From assembly GCA_003990745.1 (NCBI GenBank), contig RBNI01000508.1, forward strand, positions 1 through 29,980: 29,980 nucleotides of DNA, given 5' to 3'. Shown piece by piece: positions 10,636 through 20,229 of the stretch. Below the pieces are notes generated by a model. The model did not search any database. It saw only the letters and a list, made by a program, of their open reading frames with translations, and was not told the origin of the DNA. A program made the translations under genes and the position numbers. Source of the DNA: Jimgerdemannia flammicorona. Its lineage: Eukaryota; Mucoromycota; Endogonomycetes; Endogonales; Endogonaceae. Every line of letters starts with the position of its first letter. The stretch's first letter is position 1.

Positions 10636-13190
10636 TTAGCGGCCTGAGCCCCACCAAGACTTCAGACACATACATGTCCAGATTGTCTCAGAATTCAGCA
10701 CACACCTCTTTGGAGCAACAAGGTCCATCCCACCTAAGAATACTCGCTCAATGGGAGCACTGGAGGCAGGAATCGCCAGGTAGTCCTGAGCCATGCTACA
10801 CAGGCTGGGGAAGTTTATTTGATGCAGCTGCATGCCCTGGTGGGTAGAGCAGTGGTTAGATTGGTGGGTTAAATTGGCCCAATGTCCACCTGATAACCTA
10901 CCTTCCACCAGTTGAGTATCTCTGCACTCTCCAGCAGGATCACGTAGTCACTGGTAAGGTAAATGGTAAGTTTGTCTATTGACAGCAGCTCTTCTACTGA
11001 TGGCTCCCTCTTCCTCTTTCTGCTGAAATAAATGTGGGACAGGAGGGATCCCTCAGCATATTTATTCAGACTTTGGCTGGAACCTTGCAGCAGCACATAG
11101 TTTTTCTGGTACACTTCGATTATGGTCTGCTTGGTTCTCTTAATGAAGTGCTGCTCCCAGCCCTGATTTTTATGGTATTATAGCTTTTAGCGTGGGTCCA
11201 GCACTATTCAAAGAAAAGGAGAGAGTGAGTTTTTGCAGGGGTTTCTCTGTTTTGGAAGGAGCAATAGCTACACACTGATATCGACATACCTGTATTAATT
11301 GAGTATATAACAGTATCTGTTTGGGAGTAGTACTTTCTGAGCTTGCTAAGAGCAACCTCTACAGTATCTCTGTGATCCAGACTCAACCATAAATCACCAC
11401 AACCCTCCAGCCTGTCCTCGAGCTTGTCCTCTAGCCAGTCAATTAGAAGGTTATATACTGGTATTGCCAAGCTTATTGTTGGGGTCATTTGTTTGACTAT
11501 ATCCTTTGTACAATCATTGAAACACTGGCAGTTATATGTGGTGAGGTGTTGCATTGTATGGAGGCAGACAAAATGAGTATAGAGGCTGATAAAACAAGTG
11601 TGGAGCCAGAGCAATCACCACTTACTTCCAAAACTCTGACAATATTCCTAAGTACATCCCACTTGCTTTCACCTAGAGCCTTGGTCTGTATTTCCTTGTT
11701 GGCAGCCACTGTTGAATCTATTGACTTTTTTTGTTTTTTTTTTTTTTTAAAATAAATCTTCAATCATTCAAAATAAGTTGCTTCAGCTGACCAAAGAAAA
11801 AAAGGATGCATACTATAGCAAACTCCAGTGCACACTGGATCATTACAAATGTTGAGTTTCAATGCATACAGACATCCAATATAATCTCTTTTGGGGCTAA
11901 ACTGATTGCCCTACACTGCATAGTGAATTTGTCTTATCATTGTAGAGATGATTGGACCAATATAACCAGTTTGCACAGCTTGGAAATTATACTCAGGGCC
12001 CCTCCTATCTCGGATGTTTTGTCTACATATGTAAGATAGTCCTGAACAGTAAGGTTCAGTATGTAGGCCTGGTATTGTATATGGCAGCTCTCTATACCAA
12101 AGGCCATGTTTTTCTGTTTGAGGCTAGCCACTAAAACTTGGAAAAATGTTGAGTTATTTGTAGTATTGTCCATTGTAATGGCCAAAATCTGTACTTGAAA
12201 TATTCAGTTGGCAAATTTATGTGAAAATAAGTAACCAATAAAATCTGGTTTGTTTTAGGACCTCCCTCAAAATACCGACCTGATGGCAAGCCCCCCTTTT
12301 TTATCTTGGTTGTGATCCCAAGCTCCTGGATATAACTAATAAAAGCATCTGTAATGTTGTCTCCAGAATGAGAGCCAGCAAGTTTGACAAAGTCAAGGGT
12401 GAGAGATTTAAGCTACCAATCAAGGTCAATCCAATGACCGGTAATGCCCAGAAACAAAATTGTATTGGGGGATGTCTATGTATTGATTATAAACGAAATT
12501 TTGCCTGCTGAATTCTGCTTATTGAATGTGAGGTTAAATTGGTGAGCTCTTTTATATAATTCAGCTTGCAAAGGTTACGGTGCTGCCCTTATTTTACCTG
12601 AAGTATCTGGTAGAGATTGTTGTACTCCTTCCTATAGGCCTCCAGGACATCTTTGTGAATAGTATCAACACTTGGCAAATATAAATCATGCTTGAGGAGG
12701 TCAAAGATGCTATGTAATTGATCACTCTCGATGGTTGTGAATGGCTGGTCTGTGCATACAATCTAATGAATGAGCCAATTTCGAAATTCTGCCAAAGAGT
12801 ATGGCTAAATATTTTTGATTAAACAGCATTATTGGTACAGAAATAGTTGGGCAATCAGATAAACATACCCACTATAGCTTGGATGTCGATTTTATTTGTC
12901 TCTGTATTCTTTTTGATTTTGTCAGAGTGCTTGTCTTTTATATGTCAATTTATGTTCAAAGTCATACCACCAAGTATTTTGAACTTCTGGCTAGTGCAGT
13001 TTATGGGAGTGGATGAAACAATATCATGTGTATATTAAAACAAAAAGTGTCAATAGGTGCGTCTTAATTTTTTACCTGCAATAATTACAAACAACATCAT
13101 CTCCTATCTTAGCACAATGTTGCCAGATTTCAGAGTGAGGATTACATGGAAGGTGTGGAACTATCAGAGATGTTTGACTTGAAGCATCAT
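10636..13190 (-). pseudogene. hAT transposase (broken)
   Basis: Minus strand, N-terminus at the right. A BED zinc finger starts near 13170 (SEIWQHCAKIGDDVVCNYCR). It is split by an 89-bp GT..AG intron (13075-12987) and completed by HIKDKH in the next exon. Around 12400 GHWIDLDW-like and LDFVKLAGSHSGDN-like remnants belong to the RNase H-like catalytic fold. At 11937-12185 ITMDNTTNNSTFF and HIQYQAYILNLTVQDYL carry the next catalytic block. IPVYNLLIDWLED and KLRKYYSQTDTV follow near 11300-11480. The C-terminal dimerisation region reads DYLAIPASSAPIERVFLGG (10636-10908). Several stops and shifts break it. The enzyme would bind the element ends and cut and paste the transposon. Confidence 0.88.
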
Positions 13191-13217
13191 CGGTACTGTG
13201 AATTATTGAAGACTGAT

Positions 13218-13290
13218 CTGTCAATATGTGTGTTTGCATATTTGTATGTGTGTGTACATATGTATGTATGTATATATATTGGTGTGTATT
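13218..13290. repeat. TG/ATGT microsatellite
   Basis: Runs of TGTGTG, ATGTATGTATG and TATATATA in the hAT right arm, upstream of the transposase start. Non-coding. Confidence 0.8.
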
Positions 13291-13323
13291 GTGTTATAGA
13301 TACGTCTAGTATATAAGTCATGT

Positions 13324-13614
13324 GGAGGATTTGGATTGGAGGATTCAGTTGAAGGATTCAGATGAGAATTCAGATTGAAGAATTCAAATTGGAGAATTCA
13401 AATTGGAGGATTCGAATTGGAGGATTCGGATTGAGTGGTTTGGATTGAGTGATTCAGATTGAGTGATTCGGATTGAGTGATTCAGATTGAATGATTTGGA
13501 TTGAGTGATTTGGATTGAGTGATTCAGATTGAGTGATTCAGATTGAGTGATTTAGATTGGAGTGGTTCAGATGGGTGATTCAGATAGAGTGATTTGGATG
13601 GGGTGATTCAGATT
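13324..13614. repeat. hAT subterminal array, about 21 copies of a 14-mer
   Basis: Units of the form GAGTGATTCAGATT or GGAGGATTCGGATT repeat about 21 times in 291 bp, starting ~100 bp inside the right end. Subterminal repeats in hAT elements are commonly transposase binding sites; that role here is inference. The left end has only single GATCCAGATTGATCC-like words, so the array is one-sided. The array also lies just upstream of the transposase start and may influence its promoter. Confidence 0.9.
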
Positions 13615-13705
13615 AATCGAAGTTGATTTGGATGGCTTTGGATTTGAGATTCGGATCAAACCATCATGTGATGAATCAAATCTGGATTTGATTTGAATTG
13701 ACTCA

Positions 13706-13717
13706 TTCGGAGCACTA
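13706..13717 (-). repeat. hAT right terminal inverted repeat
   Basis: TTCGGAGCACTA on plus, the reverse complement of 7171-7182. It is followed directly by the target duplication. Confidence 0.93.
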
Positions 13718-13725
13718 GTGAGGTG
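13718..13725. repeat. 8-bp target-site duplication, right copy (hAT)
   Basis: GTGAGGTG, identical to 7163-7170. Confidence 0.95.
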
Positions 13726-14411
13726 CAGTAGGTCTAGGTATCTTTAAAGAGACTATTTCTAATTCTTCTGATACTGTAGTTACTAGTCTTAGTAGTAATT
13801 CAATAGAGAAGACTGGTGGAGCTTCTGAGGGATATTAGGATTATGTAATGAAGTTTTTAATTCTTGTGTAAGTTTGGTGAATTTTCTAACAGAGCTGCCT
13901 ATATTGTCTGATTGATCTGACTGAGTCAGATTTTCTAGTAATAAGTCTGTTAATACTGGTTGAGAATTCTGTACTATACTGGCTTCTGGTTAGGATCTTT
14001 CTAATACTAAATGATTGATAAGTTTTAAGATAATTACTTCTCTTTCTGTCCAAATACTAGTGAAAACTATTTCTTCTATAGTAGTAGAAATTAGTATTAC
14101 ATATATCAAATATATCTAGTTTGACTGTTGGGTTTCTGTGATTGAAAATCTTTTCAGTTGAGTTTCCAAATATAATATACTGGCCCAATGAAGATGAATT
14201 ATAAGATTGGGGCTAATATATATATAGATTAGCTTGAGCCTTCAGTTATATTATCAAAAAGCAATATAATTCCTAATGTCCTTAATGTTTAGTAGTATAA
14301 TAGACAAATCTGAATATCTGAGTGAGTTCTTCTATTTATATAGTAGATTATTTATATAATTTCCTAATCAGGACAGTTCTTTGGTATAGGTGATTTGTAT
14401 AGTATGAATAG
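13726..14411 (-). mobile_element. Element A segment between hAT and element B
   Basis: AT-rich minus-strand sequence continuing A's Gag upstream of the hAT site. One minus frame gives GSSVRKFTKLTQELKTSLHN near 13830-13920, helical and Lys-rich as in a Gag N-terminus, then decays. Nothing else is recognisable towards 14411, where element B begins. Confidence 0.6.
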
Positions 14412-14566
14412 TATAACAGTGACCTCAGAATGATGACATCAGTACAAGAGACAGCCTTTCCTCACAAGCCACCAGATCAGAGCACAAGAAGATCATATGG
14501 CATATGAGATGAGCAATGATGACCAACTGTGAGTCATTGTAACCACAGTATGAGTATCTTGAGAAA

Positions 14567-14574
14567 TATAAAAG
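14567..14574 (+). promoter_or_regulatory. Upstream TATA box in U3
   Basis: TATAAAAG, 86 bp before the ATG of the LTR-internal frame. Conserved at 21839-21846 and, inverted, at 55-62. Its position suits transcription of that frame. Confidence 0.5.
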
Positions 14575-14652
14575 AAGGATCAAGGAACCACAGTAGCAGT
14601 AACCAACAAGATCCACTAATCCCAAAATAGCTCAAGACTTACTATAAACAAA

Positions 14653-15516
14653 ATGCCTGCTGTCTGCCAAACCTCAAGGTCAAGGAACCACTAAGGCACC
14701 TTAGTTGAAGAAAGGATATTCCAAGACATCAGAAGAGCTATGAGGACCCACTCAAGAAGGACTCCTAGTATCAACCTGGGTACTGGTGACCCTTATCATT
14801 ATATCCTCTATTATTGTAAAATGGAAACAAGAATTACCATTGCCACTGAATGCCTCCAAATGTGGCAGAAGTATGAAATAGGAAACCTCCTCTGCCAGGA
14901 GTTCCCATAGGCCAGCACTCAAGAGCTACAAGATGCCACTCTCATGGATATATGTGAAACGAGAATAGCTAAGAAGATCTATCAGATCTTCAGGCATACA
15001 CCATGGTCGATCCCCAACTTGAAGTATGTTAGAGTCTCAGATTTCAGAGATCTGTCATCCCGCCATATCAATATACTAGAAGCCAGGGTGGCTACAGAAG
15101 CCCAGTCCACTATCACCCTCAATAGTGATAAAGTAGAAGACTTCTGGCACCCTATCCTCCAGAACAACCCAGACCAATTCCTGCAAAGATTGATCTCAGT
15201 ATTCCAAGGCCCAAGCATCCAGATTAGACCTCCCTAAGACCCCACATTTGTCTCCTATTTTGTGGAAGAGAACCTCATAGACTAGAGAGCTCCAGATCTC
15301 CTTGTTTCTGATTTCCCTGCTGCCAAATGTGATGATGCCATTGGTGATGATGTCATCCCATGCAACTTTGACATATGCAAAACACATGATGAAGCACACA
15401 AAGTATATGAAATGCACAACCTATATGATGAATTCGCAGACCTCATCTCCTTTGAAGATATCCTGACCTCTGATGACGAGGATGAAGCCCCTATGGTCCT
15501 GAACTTTCTGCTCTAA
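14653..15516 (+). pseudogene. LTR-internal ORF, 5' copy (four stops)
   Basis: 288-codon frame, counterpart of 21926-22789 with no net length difference. In-frame stops: TAA 14692, TAG 14908, TAA 15235, TAG 15283. At three of these (14692, 15235, 15283) the 3' LTR copy has CAA, CAA and TGG, so they are CpA/TpG-to-TpA changes; the TAG at 14908 is shared. The protein has no domain I know. It starts MPAV, has a mixed middle (DFRDLSSRHINILEARVATE) and an acidic C-terminal third with DDEDEA, ending LNFLL. Broken here, but coding constraint between copies is suggested. Confidence 0.6.
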
Positions 15517-15741
15517 GTTCTTTGTTACACTGAATAATGCCAGTACTAGTATTTTGATATAATACTGAATAATGTCAGCACTGGTATTCTGATGTGACAT
15601 CAAATTATACCAGTATCCTGAATCTGTATAACCATCAGTACTGACCCTAGAACTTGGCAGTTTTCCTGTTCTGGCATTTTATTTTAGTTATTGGAATTTA
15701 TATTTAGCTTTATATCTTAGCAACCATTGAATTATATTTTG

Positions 15742-15774
15742 TATAAATACCTCTCTTATTTCCTCTGAAATAAA
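15742..15774 (+). promoter_or_regulatory. Core LTR promoter and poly(A) signal
   Basis: TATAAATA at 15742-15749, then AATAAA at 15769-15774. Same pair in the 3' LTR (23015-23022 and 23042-23047). Probably the start and end signals of the genomic RNA. Confidence 0.55.
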
Positions 15775-15980
15775 GTCAGTTCCTCTCAGTACAATATACA
15801 CTTCCTTGCAAGCAATCTAAGAGATAACAAGACAGTTTAAAGATAAGAAGTTTGAGGACTATAAGATCTTGGGAAGGCACTCCAATAAGAACTTGCTTAT
15901 AACAAACTTGAGTTAGTCTAAGAGATATACCTTGAAGAGAATCTGGTATATTTGAAGGACTCAGAGACTACTACATGACA

Positions 15981-16036
15981 ACTTAGTGCCCATTGGCTGG
16001 TGATTCAAGATGAATCCCTCACTTTCAAGCTAAAAA
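15981..16036 (+). other. Element B leader with possible primer-binding site
   Basis: Directly after the 5' LTR comes ACTTAGTGCCCATTGGCTGG. A primer-binding site normally starts TGG; here either TTAGTGCC (from TTGGTGCC by G-to-A) or the later TGGCTGGTG could serve. I cannot assign the tRNA. Confidence 0.4.
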
Positions 16037-17248
16037 ATGAACAACCCCCACAACAACTATTCTGACTACAAGAGTCACCCCTGCAAGAATTCAAGACAAG
16101 ATAGAAATGTGTTTCCCCACATTCTATAGATATACTATTGAAGAGTCAATCCTGACCCTCATTGAAGACTTTGAACAATTTGCTGCCATAAAAGCCCTTG
16201 GTGTGGATGCTCAATTGGCCCTTCTACCAGTCAGCCTCAGAGGACCTACCAGAGACAAGTTCAATGCAGCCACCATTGCTGATGTTGGTGCAGCCAAACT
16301 TGCCAACATGAAGGCCTTCCTCAGAACAACATACTATATTGAAGAGATCAAGCAAGCTCTTAAGGACTAACTCAATACTATCTGCCAGAGACTTAGTGAA
16401 GATCCCAACTCATTCTATACTCAAATCTGCCACCAGATTGTTCTGGCTGACTATGATGATACCTCAAGGAACAAATAGCGGATTCAACTTTCCTTAAAAG
16501 AGTTCACCCTGAAATTGCCCTAGCAATCTGGTCTACTCTTGCTGTACTGACCCTTGATCAGAAAGTGGTCTTTGCACAGAGATATTGGACTACCAGACAC
16601 CCTGCCAAACACTCAATGGAGAAAATAACTGACATCAAGATAGAGCCATCAAAGTCAACTAGTATCATACCTGCCACAGTTGTAAACAGACAACCAACCC
16701 CACCTACCCTCAAGACAGCCAAAGCTGACCCAGTGGAAGAACTCACCAAGCAGTTTGCTGAGATGACTGCACACCTTAGTGATGTTATTAGAGAAGTCCA
16801 AAGTGCTAACAGGAGACCAGTGTAGAGATTTGCAGCTGTTACAGAAGAATACAATATCACATGCTTCAGATATAGAGAAGAAGGCCACTATGCAAAGAAT
16901 TATATGACCGAAACAAGATGCAAAGCCCAACCAAGCAATGCTAGCAGAACCAGAGAGCAAACCAATGCAGTAGTCATTGAGGAGATTGGTGACACTGATG
17001 ATGCAGAATACTACAAGGAGCTTGAATTCTACCCTGCTACTGAAGATACCAGAACCTGGTCCAAGCCCTATAACAAGAAGAGCAACAGCAAGCCAGTTGG
17101 AAGACCAAAGAAGACCCCAGCTATCACTATTCAAAGCAAGACCCAACCTGAGGAGATTGATCAAGACATGGAGTTAGATAAAGCTGCCCACAAAATCATT
17201 AAAGGCACTACTCCAGTCTTAGGAGAAAGTGAAAGCAAGAAGGAATAG
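16037..17248 (+). pseudogene. Element B Gag (broken)
   Basis: The start is uncertain: an ATG at 16037 is followed by one extra base, after which the readable frame is IQDKIEMCFPTF (from about 16080). The capsid-like part (16107-16370) is helical, with DFEQFAAIKALGVDAQLAL. A stop at 16368 and a shift near 16470 lead to 16565-16825, then 16904-17248. The zinc knuckle at 16862-16906 reads CFRYREEGHYAKNY: Cys 2 and Cys 4 of CCHC have become Tyr by TGT to TAT. An acidic tail with DTDDAEYYKE follows. In the family it forms the particle and binds RNA. Confidence 0.8.
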
Positions 17249-17867
17249 AAGCTGTACAAGACCAAGATCCACCAGTATGATATGTATCTACAAGGACCTC
17301 AAGGAACAGAAGGTCAATGCCACTTTTGGACAACTAGCTGAAGTCCCTGCCTTTAGACAGCAGTTGAGAGTAGGACTTGCAACTACTACCAAGAATCAAG
17401 AGTACAAGATTGTAGAAGCTCACAATGCACAGGAAGAATCTGAGAACTCAGATAAAGAATCTGAAGACCAGCACAAGACATCAGCCTATACCCTATGTCA
17501 GATTGAAGACTGTATCTTTAATACCATCATTGATACTGGTGCTGGAGGATGCCTTATGAGCAAGAAGGCAATTGACCACATAGGTTGGAACATTGAAGAG
17601 TCCACTAAGGTGGTCTATGTCACAGCAGATGGTACATGAGCTACCCTCCTTGGCAAAATCTGAGAAGTCTCCATCAAGATAGGAGGAGCTACCATCCCTG
17701 TAGATGTGATTGTTTCAAGTGCCACCAACTATGACATCCTCATTAGCAACCAATGGCTCTATAAGGCCAAGGCCATCATTGACCTCAATGCCCAGAAGAT
17801 GCAGATCAACTATAGAGAGAGAAAGGTATGAGTCTCTATCAATGTCTACAAAGGAGTTCTACCAGAC
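17223..17867 (+). pseudogene. Element B retropepsin (broken)
   Basis: Frame shifted against Gag, overlapping it by 26 nt. The segment NTIIDTGAGGCLMSKKAIDH has the catalytic DTGA (17532-17543). It is followed by VVYVTADGT, a TGA, EVSIKIGGATIPVDVIV and NYDILISNQWLYK, the usual retropepsin order. Stops at 17637 and near 17662 are TGA, consistent with CGA. A third TGA lies near 17829. It would process the Gag-Pol precursor. The active-site triad is intact. Confidence 0.85.
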
Positions 17868-18746
17868 ATGGAGGAAGGAGATGAAGAGAACACAGAGGTC
17901 TTCATGCACTCAGTGAACAAGAACAAGAACAAGACATCCAAGCTCACAGATGAGCAGTGGTACAACAAGATCATTGATGGCTATGCCTCTCAAAGAAGAT
18001 GTCCCCATGGTACTAGGATGTACTGCTCTGAATACCTGAATAACTGCTGGTCCTGTATCAGTAAAGTCAGAAAAATCCATCAACAGAAACATGAGCAAGA
18101 AGCTGCTGAAGCAAAAAGGAAAGCCAAAGAAGATGACCAGCCCCCTGAGCTTCAGGCTGACAGTGATGATGAGGAGGAACAAGAATCTGACATCACCCTC
18201 AAGGTCAAGAAGTTTCACCCCGAAGCCAAGATCCTAGAATATAAGACTGAAGGAGCCATAGAAATGGACCTTGCCAGCATTCAAGATGCTATCCTCGAAC
18301 CACAGATCACCACCCTACTTGGCACTGGAATTAGAGTCAAGTTACCAGAGAACCATGCTGGAATTATCATGACTAGGAGCAGTCTGGCCAAAAGCGAAAT
18401 CTCAGTTAAAGGAGGAGTAATTGACTCTGATTACACTGGTGAAATCTTCCTCATAGTCAGAAATCACAACCCTACCACCCCATTTGAAGTCAAGAAGTAT
18501 GACAGAATTGGCCAGATGCTGATCCATGAAGTCAAAAAGCCCAAGATCATTGAAGCCATCAAACTCATCAAGACCAAGAGAGGAGAACAAGGCTTTGGAT
18601 CCACTGGAAGAGGAGCCTATGCTGCCACCAAGATTACTGAACTTGAGCATAAGAAAGACAAGGACCAGAACAAGCACACATATGTATACCATTTGAGAAA
18701 ACTTTCTCCTGGAGGAATAACTTCTCAAGATCCTGTACCAGAATGA
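17868..18746 (+). CDS. Element B dUTPase domain with Cys-rich patch
   Basis: Part of Pol, the longest intact stretch of B (292 codons), in frame with the protease. First a Cys patch, CPHGTRMYCSEYLNNCWSC (18000-18056), C-x7-C-x6-C-x2-C, perhaps zinc-binding. Then a Lys/Glu/Asp-rich linker. Then a trimeric-type dUTPase: GAIEMDLAS (motif 1, near 18253), TRSSLAKSEI (motif 2), GGVIDSDYTGEIF (motif 3, from 18411), DRIGQML (motif 4) and RGEQGFGSTGRG (motif 5, near 18580-18615). Motif 3 keeps the catalytic Asp region. The usual motif 2 is PRSGLA; here SS replaces SG. It converts dUTP to dUMP, presumably keeping uracil out of cDNA. Position between protease and RT is unusual. Confidence 0.9.
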   Translation: MEEGDEENTEVFMHSVNKNKNKTSKLTDEQWYNKIIDGYASQRRCPHGTRMYCSEYLNNCWSCISKVRKIHQQKHEQEAAEAKRKAKEDDQPPELQADSDDEEEQESDITLKVKKFHPEAKILEYKTEGAIEMDLASIQDAILEPQITTLLGTGIRVKLPENHAGIIMTRSSLAKSEISVKGGVIDSDYTGEIFLIVRNHNPTTPFEVKKYDRIGQMLIHEVKKPKIIEAIKLIKTKRGEQGFGSTGRGAYAATKITELEHKKDKDQNKHTYVYHLRKLSPGGITSQDPVPE

Positions 18747-20140
18747 AGGAGTACTTGCTACAGACTTTAGGGATATCCACAATCAAGAATCCAAGTACTA
18801 CTATAAAGTTGACACTAGTGATATCAAGCCCATCTACCAGAAAGCCAGACCTATACCACCTGCCTACAGAGAGTGGCTGTGAGCAGAACTCAAGGAAATG
18901 AAAGAAGCCAGAATCATCAAGCAAGCTATCAGCCCCTGGGTCTCACCCATTGTTCTTGCCCCAAAGAAAGGAAGCAAACCTGGAGAGTTTGCACCAAGAC
19001 TCTGCATTGACTACAGGAAGCTCAATGCTATCACCAAGAAGGATAGGCAGCCCTTGCCAAATATTTAAGAAATCCTTACCACTCTTAGAAGCGAAGCCAA
19101 ATACTACACCACCTTGGATCTATTATCAGGCTTCCATCAGATTGGTCTCACTCAAGATGCCAGTGAGAAATCAGTCTTCATCATATCTGATGCCACCTAT
19201 ATCTATCTGCGAATGCCATTTGGAATGTGCAATGCCCCAGCAAGTTTCCAGTGAATGATGAACAGAGTCTTCAGCAATGAGATCGGAAAATAACTCTTTG
19301 TCTATATTGATGATGTGATCATCTTCAGCAACACTGTATGGGAACATGTCAATCACATATAGCTAGCCCTCAAGAAGCTCAAGGAGTATGGCCTCTACAT
19401 CAAGCCCAAGAAATGCAAGTTTGCAGCTCAAGAAATCACCTATCTAGGACATCTCATCAACCAGACTGGAATCCACACAGACCCCATGAAGATTGAGGCT
19501 GTTGTAGCCTACCTGAGATCCAGAACAACTACAGAAGTCCATGCCTTCCTTGGACTGGCCAGCTACTACAGAAGATTCATCAAAGGATATTCTAATATTG
19601 CAACACCTATCTATGAGCTACTGAAGAAGGAAACCAAATTCGAATGGACCAAGGAGTGCCAAGAAACCTTCAATGAACTCAAGACCAGGTTGACCCAAGC
19701 ACCTATCCTCAGAAGACCAGATTGGAACCTAGAATTCATCCTGCAGACAGATGCGAGTGCTATAGGACTTAGAGCAGTCCTAGCTCAGAAGAAAGATGGA
19801 CATGAATATGTTATCTCCTATGTAAGCTGAGGTACCTGTGGAGCAGAACAGAACTATGAGTCATACAAGCTTGAATGCTTAGCAGTAGTTTGGACAGTAG
19901 ACAAGTTCCACTACTACCTAGCTGGGAAATACTTCACTATTCAAACAGACCATTCTGCTCTTGCCTGGCTATTCCACACTCTAAACCCCAAAGAAATATA
20001 TGCCAGATGGATCTATAGACTACAAGAGTATGACTGTACTGTTAAGCACTACTCAGGAAGAACCAACACTAATGCTGATACACTCTCAAGAATACCCCAA
20101 AACACCCCTATCAAGACTATTCAACATGAATAAGGAGCTA
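18730..20140 (+). pseudogene. Element B reverse transcriptase and RNase H (broken)
   Basis: Frame +1 against the dUTPase. ILYQNEGVLATDFRDIHN leads into RT. PRLCIDYRKLNAITKKDRQP (near 19000-19050), TTLDLLSGFHQIGL, RMPFGMCNAPASFQ and VYIDDVIIFS (YIDD at 19303-19314, intact) follow. LGLASYYRRFIKGYSNIATP starts the connection, then RNase H with LQTDASAIGLRAVLAQ (around 19740-19785) and TDHSALAWLF, ending NADTLSRI near 20090. Stops at expected Arg codons are TGA (near 18880, 19252, 19828); TAA or TAG elsewhere. Copies RNA to cDNA and removes the RNA strand in the intact element. Confidence 0.92.
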
Positions 20141-20229
20141 TACTATGGATTAATCAGCTACCTTGGGCAGTAGAAGATGCCCAACCACCTCAAACCCTGG
20201 ACAATCACCATCATCAACCAGACTTGAAA

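Larger units (their letters stand above)
7171..13717 (-). mobile_element. hAT DNA transposon, 6547 bp, inserted in element A
   Basis: The ends are TAGTGCTCCGAA at 7171-7182 and its reverse complement at 13706-13717 (12 bp perfect), flanked by the 8-bp duplication GTGAGGTG. Joining the flanks restores continuous element A sequence upstream of Gag. The transposase lies on minus (13190-10636); a separate intron-containing gene lies on plus (7441-9457). Several minisatellites lie between and inside them. The ends keep CpG and the duplication is perfect, so this insertion is younger than most decay in A. At 6.5 kb it is long for a hAT, through the passenger gene and repeats. Confidence 0.93.
14412..15980 (+). 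repeat. Element B 5' LTR
   Basis: Matches 21686-23253. In the first 100 aligned bases I count about seven substitutions, mostly transitions, and a 2-bp indel. It contains an upstream TATAAAAG (14567), the 288-codon frame (14653-15516), a two-copy 35-bp repeat around ACTGAATAATGCCAGTACT (15526-15600), a second TATAAATA (15742-15749) and AATAAA (15769-15774). The second TATA and the poly(A) signal sit where the core LTR promoter and R would be expected, so almost 1.3 kb is U3. At 1.57 kb it is long for a fungal gypsy LTR. Confidence 0.92.

Noticed and set aside
13218..13614. CRISPR-like array
   Set aside because: The 14-bp units are head to tail without spacers and lie in a hAT subterminal region of a eukaryotic genome.
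14425..14625. Minus-strand open frame, mirrored by a plus frame at 4-255
   Set aside because: Both lie antisense in the start of the same LTR family. The match reflects LTR homology, not a gene.
16655..17164. 169-codon minus frame
   Set aside because: Antisense shadow of element B Gag, which has a zinc knuckle and continuous homology-like signals on plus.
17223..18760. Gag, protease-dUTPase and RT lie in three successive frames, as if two programmed frameshifts occurred
   Set aside because: Further shifts occur inside Gag and between RNase H and integrase, and the junctions near 17280 and 18690 look like small indels. No clear slippery site with structure was seen.
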